Source of the DNA: Domibacillus iocasae
GTDB lineage: Bacteria > Bacillota > Bacilli > Bacillales > Domibacillaceae
Assembly: GCF_001750285.1 (NCBI RefSeq)
Contig: NZ_MAMP01000020.1
Location: 1 to 64,000 of the forward strand
Reading direction: 5' to 3'
Length of the DNA stretch: 64,000 nt
Within the stretch, counting starts at the first letter, position 1; each line of letters starts with the position of its first letter. The position numbers and the translations under genes are program-made. This document shows, piece after piece, positions 21,746-30,793 of the stretch. The notes beneath the pieces are model-generated. The model worked only from the letters and a program-made list of their open reading frames with translations. It had not been told where the DNA came from and searched no databases.

Positions 21746-22798
21746 TTATAACAAGTAAAACCCAATGCCCATGATGAAGTATGCAGCGAGAAGTGTCAAC
21801 CCTTCAAACCAGTTCGTCTCCCCGTCATTGGAAATGCTGATGGCGAGAAATACGGCCGTAATCATTGATACAAGCTCCGGTATCGTAAAGACAAGCGGCA
21901 TTGGTGTTGGGAACAAAAGAGAAATCAACACGAGCACTGGCGCAACAAACATTGCAACCTGCAATGTAGAGCCAATCGCAATTTCAACCGCAATGTCCAT
22001 CTTATTTTTCATCGCCATTAAAATAGCAGAAGCATGTTCAGCGGCATTTCCGACAATAGCGACAATGATAACCCCGATAAAAAGCTCAGACCAGCCAAAC
22101 TGCTCGCCGACTGCTTCAAATGTATGAACAAGGCTTTCTGCCACATACGCCACAGCTGCAGTAGCTGCCAGCAAGATAAGAATCGCTTTGTTCTTGCCCC
22201 ATTCTGGCACTTCTTCATGATGTGTTTCATTTCCTTCAGAAGCATATACACCACGATGTGTCACAAGCTTGAAAAACAAGCCTGCAAGGTAAATTGCGAT
22301 CATAACAATTGAAATGCCGATACTCAGGTTCAACGTTTTCGCTTCCGTCATTGACATTGAAAAAATTTCCGGAATGACAAACCCCACAACAACGGCGAAA
22401 ATAAGCAGTGCTGAGTTGTGGCGCGCATCGTGCACACTGAATGTCTGCCGCTTGAATTTCAATCCACCCATAAAAAATGAAAGGCCTGCAACGAGCAGCA
22501 AGTTTCCAAGAACTGAACCAGTTAAGGATGCCAGCACAACACCAACCAGTCCCGCTTTTAACGCAAAAATAGAAATAATAAGTTCAACAGCGTTTCCAAA
22601 CGTCGCATTTAACAATCCGCCGACTCGTGGTCCAACTACAATCGCCAGACTTTCTGTCGCTCTTCCCATGTAGCTTGACAGCGCAATGACCGTTGCACTG
22701 CAAATCACAAACATGACCACACTCGGCCAGTGCAAAAGTGACCCTGCAATCGTCAGCGGAACACCCGCTGCAATCATAATCGCAAACACTTTTCCCAT
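21746..22798 (-). CDS. Calcium/proton exchanger (CaCA family, YfkE/ChaA type)
   Basis: 350-residue membrane protein with about 11 helices and the two inverted alpha repeats GNAVELI and GNAAEHA, whose glutamates bind Ca2+ in B. subtilis YfkE. It exports Ca2+ in exchange for protons. An in-frame ATG at 22813 exists, but the ribosome site GGAGAG favours ATG 22798 (MGKVFAIM), which also gives the family length. Confidence 0.92.
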   Translation of the reverse strand: MGKVFAIMIAAGVPLTIAGSLLHWPSVVMFVICSATVIALSSYMGRATESLAIVVGPRVGGLLNATFGNAVELIISIFALKAGLVGVVLASLTGSVLGNLLLVAGLSFFMGGLKFKRQTFSVHDARHNSALLIFAVVVGFVIPEIFSMSMTEAKTLNLSIGISIVMIAIYLAGLFFKLVTHRGVYASEGNETHHEEVPEWGKNKAILILLAATAAVAYVAESLVHTFEAVGEQFGWSELFIGVIIVAIVGNAAEHASAILMAMKNKMDIAVEIAIGSTLQVAMFVAPVLVLISLLFPTPMPLVFTIPELVSMITAVFLAISISNDGETNWFEGLTLLAAYFIMGIGFYLL

Positions 22799-22885
22799 AA
22801 TTCCACTCTCCATTAAATCAAAGTAAACAGCTTAGTACTTAGTCATCATACCCACTATTTACTTTATTTAACACTACAAATCGAA

Positions 22886-23266
22886 TTATTTTAACTCAAA
22901 TGTTTCTTCTATTTCTATGGCCGGAATAACCGATTGCACCATGGAACAATTTTTTCTCGTTAATTCGAGCGCTTTGCGCACTTTTTCTTCTTTTAAACCT
23001 GCCCCTTTAATAATAAAATGCACGTGTATTTTTTCGACACGATCTGCCTCGTTTGGATTCCGGACAACATCGGTTTGAATCGTAATATCATCAATGTCAA
23101 TCCGCTGTTTCGCAAATATTTTGCGCAGCACACCGCCGCTGCAGACCGCAACCGATGACACAAGAAGCTGATACGGCCGGAACCCATATGTATCATCTCC
23201 AGAAATGTGCAGTTCCCCGTATGGAAAATGGGCTGTAAATCCGCCTTCTTTCATTTTAAATTCCAT
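22886..23266 (-). CDS. OsmC family protein
   Basis: 126 residues with the OsmC/Ohr fold: YQLLVSSVAVCSGGVLRK carries the first conserved cysteine and RKNCSMVQSV the second. Such proteins reduce organic hydroperoxides with a Cys pair; the substrate range of this subgroup is not established. AAAGGAGAG precedes ATG 23266; an upstream in-frame extension to 23344 runs through the neighbouring promoter region and is rejected. Divergent from the PfeT-type pump. Confidence 0.85.
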   Translation of the reverse strand: MEFKMKEGGFTAHFPYGELHISGDDTYGFRPYQLLVSSVAVCSGGVLRKIFAKQRIDIDDITIQTDVVRNPNEADRVEKIHVHFIIKGAGLKEEKVRKALELTRKNCSMVQSVIPAIEIEETFELK

Positions 23267-23338
23267 TTTTATCTCTCCTTTTAATTTTTTATACTCCCTA
23301 TTGTATCGAATCACCTTTATCAAGCCAATAAAAGACAC

Positions 23339-23366
23339 TTGCATCTTTCTTTCAGTATGGTATGAT
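23339..23366 (+). promoter_or_regulatory. Promoter of the PfeT/ZosA-type ATPase gene
   Basis: TTGCAT (23339-23344), a 16-nt spacer and TATGAT (23361-23366). The predicted start of transcription falls at the edge of the Per box. Confidence 0.65.
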
Positions 23367-23375
23367 GAATTTAAA

Positions 23376-23390
23376 TTATAATTATTATAA
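23376..23390 (+). promoter_or_regulatory. Per box (exact consensus)
   Basis: TTATAATTATTATAA matches the PerR consensus at every position, just downstream of the -10 element. This predicts repression by PerR and induction by peroxide; the B. subtilis homologue (ykvW/zosA/pfeT) is a known PerR target. Confidence 0.9.
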
Positions 23391-23440
23391 ATTAAAAATT
23401 ATTTCATTCTAATTGAAAAACCTTTTTCATTAAAGGCTTC

Positions 23441-23459
23441 AATAATGATAATCATCATC
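23441..23459 (+). promoter_or_regulatory. Fur box-like site
   Basis: AATAATGATAATCATCATC matches 17 of 19 positions of GATAATGATAATCATTATC. It lies between the Per box and the start codon. Fur is reported to activate pfeT in B. subtilis from an upstream site; here the site is downstream of the promoter. Confidence 0.68.
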
Positions 23460-23466
23460 AATAGCA

Positions 23467-23481
23467 TGATCATCATTCTCA
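23467..23481 (+). promoter_or_regulatory. Second, weaker Fur-like 7-1-7 site
   Basis: TGATCATCATTCTCA matches TGATAATNATTATCA at about 11 of 14 fixed positions, 7 nt after the first site. Confidence 0.4.
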
Positions 23482-23503
23482 ATTAGAAAAGGAGGATATG
23501 ATA

Positions 23504-25411
23504 ATGACTACGTATAATGAGAATTCAATGCCCCGCGACAGCTTTATTCAAAAATTCATTTCTCATGTTGAATTAATTGCCGCACTGTTTAGCGGTGTCC
23601 TTATTTTAGCCGGGTGGCTGCTGGATCGAAATGACGCGGATACAGCTTCTGTGATTGCTTATTTATCCGCATTTACAATTGGCGGATATGCAAAAGCGAA
23701 AGAAGGCATTGAAGCAACGATTGAAGAGAAAGAATTAAATGTCGAGATGCTGATGATTTTAGCGGCGGCCGGATCAGCCGCAATCGGTTATTGGACAGAA
23801 GGCGCTATTTTAATTTTTATTTTTGCCGTAAGCGGCGCACTTGAAACATACACGATGAATAAAAGCCAACGGGAAATTTCCGCGCTGATGGATCTTCAGC
23901 CCGATACAGCCCTGCTCGTTCGTGACGGCATTGAAGAGCATGTTCATGTTTCTGAGTTAACACGGGGTGACATCATTATCGTAAAACCTGGTGAGCGGGT
24001 TCCGGCTGACGGCCTCATTTCAAAAGGGTATACAACAATTGATGAAGCAGCAATTACAGGAGAATCCATTCCTGTTTCAAAAAAGGATGGCGCCGATGTT
24101 TTTGCCGGTACCGTCAATATGACGGGGTCAGTTTATATTAAAGTAACAAAAAAAGCGAATGAAACTCTTTTCCAAAAAATTATTGATCTCGTTCAATCCG
24201 CACAAAGTGAAAAATCTCCATCTCAGCAATTTATTGAACGGTTTGAAGGAATGTATGTAAAGGTTGTCCTTGCTGTTGTTGCATTAATGATGTTTTTGCC
24301 GCATTTCCTGCTTGGCTGGAGCTGGACAGAAACGTTTTACCGCGCAATGGTGCTTCTCGTTGTGGCTTCCCCCTGTGCACTTGTGGCATCTATTATGCCT
24401 GCGACATTATCCGCCATTTCACAAGGTGCCCGCAATGGCATTTTGTTTAAAGGCGGTGCTCATCTTGAGAATTTAAGTCATGTGAAAGCGATCGCGTTTG
24501 ATAAAACAGGAACGTTAACACGCGGGAAGCCTGAAGTGACAGATATAATTATTCGAGATGGCTTGAGCCGCGTGGAATTGCTCCGGGCGGCCGCGTCCAT
24601 AGAAAGCAGGTCAAATCATCCATTAGCACATGCAGTCGTTCGATATGTACAGCAGGAAAAAATCTCATTTTCGCCACCTGATCAACTTGAAGATGCAGCC
24701 GGATGGGGTGTAAAGGGAACAATTGGAACGAAAGAGTGGAAAATCGGCAAAGCCTCTTTTGTCGGCAAAGAAGAAGCCGCCATATTTGCAGATGATGCCG
24801 CTGTCCAATTTGCGGAAGAAGGAAAAACGACCATCTATGTGGCTGATCAAGCAGGAATCGCAGCTGTTATTGCCCTTCAAGATATTATTCGTGAAGAAAC
24901 GAAGCAAGCCTTAAAAACCCTGCAGGATGAAGGGATTTTCACCATTATGCTGACCGGTGACAGTGAAAAAACCGCGAAGGCGATTGCTTCTGAAACCGCG
25001 CTTGGCTCCTATGTTGCCGAATGCCTGCCAGAACACAAAGTCGACCATGTGAAAGGTTTGCTTCAAAAGTATGGGACAGTCGCAATGGTCGGTGACGGCA
25101 TTAACGATGCCCCGGCTCTTGCTACCGCTTCAGTCGGGATTGCGATGGGCGAAGGCTCAGATGTCGCGCTTGAAACAGCAGATATTGTGTTAATGAAAAA
25201 TGATTTACCGAAAATTGCCGAAGCAATTAAACTGTCTCGCAAAATGCAGCGGATTGTAAAACAAAATATCATTTTTTCCCTTTCGGTTATCGTTCTGCTG
25301 ATTATCTCAAATTTTTTCCAATTGCTTGATTTGCCGTTTGGCGTACTTGGACACGAAGGAAGCACGATTCTTGTTATTTTAAATGGCCTGCGTCTTTTGA
25401 AAAACGCATAA
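23504..25411 (+). CDS. pfeT: P1B4-type metal-transporting ATPase (PfeT/ZosA/YkvW type)
   Basis: 635-residue P-type ATPase; in B. subtilis the homologue exports Fe(II) and guards against iron and peroxide stress (earlier described as a zinc importer, ZosA). Actuator TGES (185-188), membrane metal motif SPC (289-291), phosphorylation motif DKTGTLT (333-339), HP in SNHPLAH, hinge GDGINDAP and the C-terminal HEGST motif that marks the P1B4 group. No N-terminal metal-binding domain. ATG 23504 has GGAGG 8 nt upstream; the ATG at 23498 is too close. Exact Per box and Fur-like boxes lie in its leader. Confidence 0.92.
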   Translation: MTTYNENSMPRDSFIQKFISHVELIAALFSGVLILAGWLLDRNDADTASVIAYLSAFTIGGYAKAKEGIEATIEEKELNVEMLMILAAAGSAAIGYWTEGAILIFIFAVSGALETYTMNKSQREISALMDLQPDTALLVRDGIEEHVHVSELTRGDIIIVKPGERVPADGLISKGYTTIDEAAITGESIPVSKKDGADVFAGTVNMTGSVYIKVTKKANETLFQKIIDLVQSAQSEKSPSQQFIERFEGMYVKVVLAVVALMMFLPHFLLGWSWTETFYRAMVLLVVASPCALVASIMPATLSAISQGARNGILFKGGAHLENLSHVKAIAFDKTGTLTRGKPEVTDIIIRDGLSRVELLRAAASIESRSNHPLAHAVVRYVQQEKISFSPPDQLEDAAGWGVKGTIGTKEWKIGKASFVGKEEAAIFADDAAVQFAEEGKTTIYVADQAGIAAVIALQDIIREETKQALKTLQDEGIFTIMLTGDSEKTAKAIASETALGSYVAECLPEHKVDHVKGLLQKYGTVAMVGDGINDAPALATASVGIAMGEGSDVALETADIVLMKNDLPKIAEAIKLSRKMQRIVKQNIIFSLSVIVLLIISNFFQLLDLPFGVLGHEGSTILVILNGLRLLKNA

Positions 25412-25412
25412 G

Positions 25413-25452
25413 AAAACCCGCTTGAGAATAAAATTTCTCAAGCGGGTTTTTA
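25413..25452. terminator. Bidirectional terminator between pfeT and the YihY gene
   Basis: Stem AAAACCCGCTTGAGAA / TTCTCAAGCGGGTTTT with a short loop and T run, between convergent genes. Confidence 0.88.
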
Positions 25453-26298
25453 TTAGTTTGTACCGCGTTTCTGATCGTTCCGGAGTGCATTTACTTCCCC
25501 ACCGATTAAAATAATCATCGCCGATAAGTAGAGCCAGATCATTAAGATGATTACGCCCCCAATACTTCCATACGTCGCAGAATAATTACCGAAGTTATTC
25601 ACATAAAATGAAAAGCCGAGTGAGACAATAATCCATCCGATCGTCGCAAAAAGTGCCCCTGGCAAAACCGTTACGTATTTTACTTTTAAATTTGGGGCCA
25701 AATAATATAAGCCCACAAACACAAGAAATAAAACAACCGGCGGCAGCAGGAAGCGAATCCATGTCCAGACGATTAAAAACTGGTCACCCATGCCCAGAAA
25801 TTCAAAAGCAAATCTGCCAATCTGCTCACCGAATACTTGAAGAATAAGCATAACGGCAATAATAAAAATAAAAGCGAATGTTAATAAAATCGATAGTCCG
25901 CGCGCTACGTAAAACGCTCTTGTTTCTTTTACATCGTACGCATAATTTAATCCCTTGATCACTGCATTCATCGCATTAGACGCTGACCAGATTGTCCCCA
26001 GAATACCTACTGATAATAAGCCTCCATTTTGATTGGATGTGACTTCAAACAACGTATCCTGTACAAGGCTTAACGAATCCGCCGGCGCAAAGGTTTTAAT
26101 GATGTTAAACACTTCATTTGGATCAATCGGCAAGTACCCGAGCAATGTGACCATAAAAATCATCAGCGGGAATAAAGCAAGTAGAAAAAAGTAAGCCATT
26201 TGTGCCGCTATACCCGGTACATCTGAAGCTTTCACTCTTCGAAGCAGGTGTTTAAAGAAAATACGAAATTCTGCTTTTTTATCTGTAGGTTCTCCCAA
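25453..26298 (-). CDS. YihY/virulence factor BrkB family membrane protein
   Basis: 281 residues with six predicted membrane helices and the family segments MAYFFLLALFPLMIF and LGTIWSASNAMNAVIKGLNYAY. Members were once called ribonuclease BN by mistake; the role is unknown, possibly transport. Corresponds to yfkH of B. subtilis by neighbourhood. The start is TTG 26298 with GGAGG 9 nt upstream, 15 nt downstream of the YtxH-like gene, so the two form an operon. Confidence 0.87.
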   Translation of the reverse strand: MGEPTDKKAEFRIFFKHLLRRVKASDVPGIAAQMAYFFLLALFPLMIFMVTLLGYLPIDPNEVFNIIKTFAPADSLSLVQDTLFEVTSNQNGGLLSVGILGTIWSASNAMNAVIKGLNYAYDVKETRAFYVARGLSILLTFAFIFIIAVMLILQVFGEQIGRFAFEFLGMGDQFLIVWTWIRFLLPPVVLFLVFVGLYYLAPNLKVKYVTVLPGALFATIGWIIVSLGFSFYVNNFGNYSATYGSIGGVIILMIWLYLSAMIILIGGEVNALRNDQKRGTN

Positions 26299-26313
26299 AA
26301 ATCTTCTCCTCCG

Positions 26314-26667
26314 TTATGACGACGGATATTGTGCACTTGCCGATGAAGCTGCTGGATTTTGTTCTTGCGGCACAAAAGTTGATTTTGTTTCTTGGACAAG
26401 GTCTTTTACTTCCGGCGTCAATTCTTTTAAGTCATCTACTTTTCCTTTAATAAATGAAACATCTTCATTAATTTTCTGTGCTGTTTCAGTTGCCCGGTCG
26501 ATCAGTTCACGCGATGACTCTGTTAACTGCTCTGGATCTTTTGCAAGCGCCATTATATAACTTGCCCAGGAAGACATTTCCTGGCGTGTTCCGCGGTCCA
26601 GAAGCGCGATTATACCCCCAACAGCAGCACCTGCTGCCACACTTACGAAAAATTTACTTTTACCCAT
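26314..26667 (-). CDS. YtxH domain-containing protein
   Basis: 117 residues. An N-terminal glycine-rich hydrophobic segment (about 5-25, SVAAGAAVGGIIALL) is followed by a long amphipathic helical region and a Ser/Ala/Pro tail, as in YtxH-like general stress proteins. Function unknown. First gene of an operon with the YihY gene. A sigma-B-like promoter lies upstream. Confidence 0.82.
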   Translation of the reverse strand: MGKSKFFVSVAAGAAVGGIIALLDRGTRQEMSSWASYIMALAKDPEQLTESSRELIDRATETAQKINEDVSFIKGKVDDLKELTPEVKDLVQETKSTFVPQEQNPAASSASAQYPSS

Positions 26668-26748
26668 TGAATACTCATCCTTTCTTTATCCCAGTAATAT
26701 CTAGTATTCGGCTTGTCAGGCCGGTTTTCCTTTTCAGATGTTGAAGCT

Positions 26749-26774
26749 TTTCCCTTAATAAAAAAAATTAAAAC
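26749..26774 (-). promoter_or_regulatory. Possible sigma-B promoter of the ytxH-like gene
   Basis: On the minus strand GTTTTA (26774-26769), 14 nt and GGGAAA (26754-26749), against the sigma-B pattern GTTTAA-N12-15-GGGTAT. Two mismatches in the -10 element make it tentative. Confidence 0.38.
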
Positions 26775-26865
26775 ACATATTGTTAAAAAATAAATTTTAT
26801 TTAAATAATGCAGGGTTTTTCAGAGTTGTTTTTTATAGTGAAAAACTAAAGAGGGAGAGAGTATT

Positions 26866-28215
26866 ATGGGACAAGATAAGCTAATAGAAATGCTTGGCAG
26901 GATCAGTTCGTTTATTTGGGGTCTGCCGCTTTTAGTTCTTATTATCGGTACTGGTATTTATTTTACGGTGCGCATTGGCTTTCTACAAATACGCCTTCTG
27001 CCTTATTCACTTAAGCTTGCGTTCAGCAAAAATCAAGACACCCATTCAGAAGGAGACATCTCCCAATTTCAAGCACTAATGACAGCTCTCGCCGCGACCA
27101 TCGGAACCGGAAATATTGTCGGTGTGGCAGCAGCTGTACTGATGGGTGGTCCGGGCGCACTCTTCTGGATGTGGATCAGCGCTTTTTTTGGAATGGCCAC
27201 AAAATACACAGAAGCGGTTCTGGCTGTTAAGTACCGTGTGCAAGATGAGGACGGCGAGATGTCCGGCGGTCCGATGTATTATTTGGAACATGGACTGAAC
27301 CAAAAATGGCTTGGTGTCTTATTTGCTTTATTTGGTGCAATTGCGGCATTCGGTATCGGTAACCTTGTCCAGGCAAATTCGGTTGCAGGAGTTGTTAACT
27401 CAACGTTTAATGTCCCCCCTTGGATAACAGGGCTTGTCTTAATGATTTTTACGGGACTTGTATTGCTTGGAGGCATTAAAAGCATTGGCCGTGTCACCGC
27501 CTTTTTCGTCCCCGTAATGGCTGCTTTTTACGTGATTGCCGGCTTAGCTGTTTTAGCAATGAATCTGGCTGATATTCCAGCTGCACTGGTATTAGTATTC
27601 ACCGATGCTTTCACAGGAGAAGCTGTCGCCGGCGGTGCGCTCGGAACTGTTATACGCTATGGGGTTGCACGCGGAGTATTCTCAAATGAAGCAGGGCTTG
27701 GTTCTGCCCCAATTGCAGCAGCCGCAGCAAAAACGGATATGCCTGCCCGCCAGGCACTCGTTTCAATGACCCAAGTATTTATCGATACGATCGTCATTTG
27801 TTCGATTACCGGATTAATCATTGTTTTAGCCGGGCAATACAATTCCGGCCTTAAAGGAAGCGAATTGACTACGGCATCCTTTAACGCATTTCTTGGTTCA
27901 GCCGGCTCTTATGTCGTCGCGATCGGTTTGCTGTTTTTTGCTTCTTCGACAATTATCGGCTGGTCGTATTATGGGGAAAAATGCTTCTCCTATTTATTCA
28001 GCAAAAAAGTTGTGAAATATTACCGCATCGTTTTCGTACTCGCCGTGTTCGTCGGTGCGGTTACCAGCCTTGAACTTGTCTGGACAATCGCTGATATTAT
28101 GAACGGTTTGATGGCGCTCCCAAACTTAGTCGGATTGCTTGGATTGTCAGGTGTTGTCATTGCAGAAACACACAGTATTTTAAAGAAAATCAAAGAAGAA
28201 AAGCGCGCAGCTTAA
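26866..28215 (+). CDS. Sodium:alanine (or glycine) symporter, AGCS family
   Basis: 449-residue integral membrane protein with about 10-11 helices and the AGCS motifs GTGNIVGVAAAVLMGGPGALF, split over residues about 84-104, and FSNEAGLGSAPIAAAAA. It takes up alanine or glycine with Na+. B. subtilis AlsT and GlnT are relatives; which amino acid is carried cannot be read. GAGGGAGAG precedes ATG 26866. Followed 75 nt later by yfkK. Confidence 0.93.
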   Translation: MGQDKLIEMLGRISSFIWGLPLLVLIIGTGIYFTVRIGFLQIRLLPYSLKLAFSKNQDTHSEGDISQFQALMTALAATIGTGNIVGVAAAVLMGGPGALFWMWISAFFGMATKYTEAVLAVKYRVQDEDGEMSGGPMYYLEHGLNQKWLGVLFALFGAIAAFGIGNLVQANSVAGVVNSTFNVPPWITGLVLMIFTGLVLLGGIKSIGRVTAFFVPVMAAFYVIAGLAVLAMNLADIPAALVLVFTDAFTGEAVAGGALGTVIRYGVARGVFSNEAGLGSAPIAAAAAKTDMPARQALVSMTQVFIDTIVICSITGLIIVLAGQYNSGLKGSELTTASFNAFLGSAGSYVVAIGLLFFASSTIIGWSYYGEKCFSYLFSKKVVKYYRIVFVLAVFVGAVTSLELVWTIADIMNGLMALPNLVGLLGLSGVVIAETHSILKKIKEEKRAA

Positions 28216-28290
28216 TCGCATTTTCTGCTTTATTGACAAGTGCTGCAAAACATGGAATGATTATAAAAAAATGAAAAAGGTGACAACGTC

Positions 28291-28512
28291 GTGGATTTAA
28301 GCATAAAATCAGCTCAAAATATTAAGTATATGGTCGATCAAATTACAACAAAGCTCCGGATGGTGAATACAGGCGCCATCAGCCCGGAACATTTCAGCAC
28401 ATCTTCTTATGAAGACTTGAAAGACATTTACGATTTAGTTATGCGCAAGCAGTCGTTCAGTCCAAATGAAATGCAGGCGATTGCAGAAGAACTCGGAAAT
28501 TTGCGCAAATAA
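28291..28512 (+). CDS. yfkK: UPF0435 family protein YfkK
   Basis: 73 residues, small soluble helical protein of the UPF0435 family (IKYMVDQITTKLRMVNTGAISPE and FSPNEMQAIAEELGNLRK). Function unknown. The start is GTG 28291 with AAAAAGGTGA upstream. It may share a transcript with the alanine symporter, since no terminator is seen between them. Confidence 0.86.
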   Translation: MDLSIKSAQNIKYMVDQITTKLRMVNTGAISPEHFSTSSYEDLKDIYDLVMRKQSFSPNEMQAIAEELGNLRK

Positions 28513-28552
28513 AAAAGATACCCGCTGGCTGCCGCTGCGGGTATCTTTTTCT
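28511..28552. terminator. yfkK terminator
   Basis: 13-bp stem AAAGATACCCGC / GCGGGTATCTTT with a short loop and flanking A/T runs; it overlaps the end of yfkK. Confidence 0.87.
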
Positions 28553-28590
28553 TTTATTTACTCAATGGTTTTTTCGTTTGTTTCTTCATC

Positions 28591-30015
28591 TCATACTTCT
28601 TCTGGTTCTTCTATATTTAAACCTACTTTGCGGCTGCTTCCCGCCTGGAATCTTTCAATATGATCACCTAATTCGCTGGAATGCTGATCGAGTTGCGCAG
28701 CAATGTGCGAAATAGCATCCACTGATCGATTCGTTTCCTGTACACTCGCAGCTGCTTCTTCAATTCCTGCTGCTGATTCTTGAGAAACCGCCGCAATATT
28801 TGAAATGGATTGATTCACTTTTACAGTATGATCCATAACGACATATAATGAATCTGAAATGGCTGTAATGTTTGTGCTTACCTGGCTGATTCGCTTCTTC
28901 ATTTCACTGAACTTCTCGCCAGTGCCGGTAATTTGGCTGCTTCCTTTCGAGACAAGTTCATAGCCACTTTCGAGCGTCACAACCGCTTCAGCGGATTCCT
29001 GCTGCACACTTGCAATAATATCATTTATGCCTATGATGGATTGAGCTACTTGCTCAGCCAGCTTCCTCACTTCATCCGCGACAATGGCGAAACCACGCCC
29101 ATGCTCACCGGCCCGAGCCGCTTCAATGGCTGCATTTAAGGCAAGCAGGTTTGTCTGTTCTGCCACTTGTCGTATAATGCTGACGAGTTCCGTAATATCC
29201 TTCATTCGGTCATCGAGCCCTTTTACTTTTTCAAGCGCATTCGTCATGTTTTGGTAAATTGTATTCATTTGATCAACCGACTGCTTCATTTCTCTTTCCC
29301 CTTCATCGGTTAAAGAGACCATATCCGACGCGCCTTGTTTTACTTCTTCACCGCTCATCGCGGCAATTGAAATATCTTCGACAAACTTTCCAAACATTTC
29401 TGTTAACGTGGCAGCCGACTGAGCCTGTTCTTCTGCACCTGCAGACATTTGCTGCATCATCGCCGCGACCTGGCCCGTTTCCTGCTGAACCCGATCTGAT
29501 TGTTGATGAAGCGATGCACTTTCTTCTTCTACTTTTTTCGAGACGCCATTTATATCATAAAAAATTGAGACAAGCTGGCTGTTTATTTCATTCACGGCTA
29601 AAACAAGCTGACCGACTTCATCATTTGATGTTGTGTGAAGAGGCTCATTTTGAACATGGCCCGCAGCCATTTCTTTCATCCGGGCAGCCACTTCTTTCAG
29701 TGGACGAGTAATGGCACGGACACTTCCCAAGGCTAATAAAAGACCGCCTGCTAAAGACCCGATCGCTAGAATAAGGCTGATGGCCATTGAACGCTGACCA
29801 TACGCGATAACATTTTCACTTTCTGCTGCTATTTGCTGTGCATTTTCAGGTGAAATGTTTTCATCATTCAACAATTGTGGCAATGTCTCTGAAAGTAGAT
29901 TTTCGGTATTATTATTTAAGCTCGAAATCGAAACGAGATTCACTGCCGAAATGATAACCGCTAATATAATTAAAATACCGAAGCTTAATAAAAGTTTTCC
30001 CCGTAAACTTCTCAT
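28591..30015 (-). CDS. Methyl-accepting chemotaxis protein with minimal ectodomain
   Basis: 474 residues. Membrane helices at about 8-30 and 77-97 enclose only about 45 residues outside, too few for a Cache or 4-helix bundle sensor. HAMP covers about 98-150, followed by a full signalling domain with the tip [20 protein letters not shown]. The expected partners are CheA/CheW. Such receptors may sense membrane, redox or energy state rather than an outside ligand (inference). GTG 30027 is possible, but ATG 30015 with GGGG upstream is preferred. Confidence 0.9.
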   Translation of the reverse strand: MRSLRGKLLLSFGILIILAVIISAVNLVSISSLNNNTENLLSETLPQLLNDENISPENAQQIAAESENVIAYGQRSMAISLILAIGSLAGGLLLALGSVRAITRPLKEVAARMKEMAAGHVQNEPLHTTSNDEVGQLVLAVNEINSQLVSIFYDINGVSKKVEEESASLHQQSDRVQQETGQVAAMMQQMSAGAEEQAQSAATLTEMFGKFVEDISIAAMSGEEVKQGASDMVSLTDEGEREMKQSVDQMNTIYQNMTNALEKVKGLDDRMKDITELVSIIRQVAEQTNLLALNAAIEAARAGEHGRGFAIVADEVRKLAEQVAQSIIGINDIIASVQQESAEAVVTLESGYELVSKGSSQITGTGEKFSEMKKRISQVSTNITAISDSLYVVMDHTVKVNQSISNIAAVSQESAAGIEEAAASVQETNRSVDAISHIAAQLDQHSSELGDHIERFQAGSSRKVGLNIEEPEEV

Positions 30016-30105
30016 TGATGATGACACCCCTTTAATAAGTAAGTAAAAACTAATAGTTCATAAAACCTATTATACATCTATTCCCCTAAAAAACCGATAT
30101 TTTTT

Positions 30106-30136
30106 CACAAAAAAAGACCGCAGCATGGCGGTCTTT
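30106..30136 (-). terminator. Terminator of the DJ-1/PfpI gene
   Basis: Minus strand AAAGACCGC, a 6-nt loop, GCGGTCTTT and TTTT. Confidence 0.83.
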
Positions 30137-30157
30137 AATATTCAGTATTCAGCTTAC

Positions 30158-30676
30158 TTATTGAGCAAGCAGCTTTAATGATTCACGGTTAAATGCTGGA
30201 ATATCCTCTGGCTGACGGCTTGTTACAAGCTGATTTTGACAGACGACAACTTCCTCATCGTGAAGATTGGCTCCAGCGTATTCAAGATCAACATGAATAG
30301 ATTTAAACCCTGTTGCATCACGGCCTTCAAGTGATTTTGCCGTAATGAGCAGCTGTGGTCCATGACAAATGGCAAAAACCGGCTTTTTCGCATCCATAAA
30401 TTCTTTTGTAAATTGAACGAAGCGGTCATCCGCCCGTAGCTGGTCTGGAGAAAAACCGCCTGGTAATAACAGTGCATCAAACTCGGAAGAATTCACTTCA
30501 TCGATCCCTTTGTCGATTGAAACTGTCGCTTCTCCCTGTTTCCCTTTCACGGTTTTTCCAGCTTCTTTTTCAATATTAATCAGTTCATGCCCAGCTTCCT
30601 TAAAAGCTTTTGCCGGCTCCGTGTATTCTACGTCTTCAAACATATCTGTAATTAAAACAGCAATTTTCTTACCCAT
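30158..30676 (-). CDS. yfkM: DJ-1/PfpI family general stress protein (YfkM type)
   Basis: 172 residues of the class I glutamine amidotransferase-like superfamily: nucleophile cysteine in FAICHGPQ with the acidic residue in the DMFEDVEYTEP segment and LLLPGGF. B. subtilis YfkM is a sigma-B-dependent general stress protein (Gsp18). Proposed activities include protease and deglycase; neither is shown by sequence. GGAG precedes ATG 30676. A near-perfect sigma-B promoter lies upstream. Confidence 0.9.
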   Translation of the reverse strand: MGKKIAVLITDMFEDVEYTEPAKAFKEAGHELINIEKEAGKTVKGKQGEATVSIDKGIDEVNSSEFDALLLPGGFSPDQLRADDRFVQFTKEFMDAKKPVFAICHGPQLLITAKSLEGRDATGFKSIHVDLEYAGANLHDEEVVVCQNQLVTSRQPEDIPAFNRESLKLLAQ

Positions 30677-30730
30677 AATCAGTGTTTCTCCTCTCTTTGT
30701 TAACTTTCTTTTTTATTTACAGTAAGAAGT

Positions 30731-30755
30731 TTACCCAGAGATTCAGCCTTTAAAC
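30731..30755 (-). promoter_or_regulatory. Sigma-B promoter of yfkM
   Basis: On the minus strand GTTTAA (30755-30750), a 13-nt spacer and GGGTAA (30736-30731). The -35 is exact and the -10 differs at one position from GGGTAT. Position and gene identity (general stress protein) agree. Confidence 0.83.
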
Positions 30756-30793
30756 AAAAAAACAGAAAGGGTTCATTCACCCCATTCTGTTAT
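30756..30793 (-). terminator. motAB terminator
   Basis: Minus strand AACAGAATGGG, loop, CCCTTTCTGTT and T7; two internal mismatches. It overlaps the last codons of motB. Confidence 0.72.
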
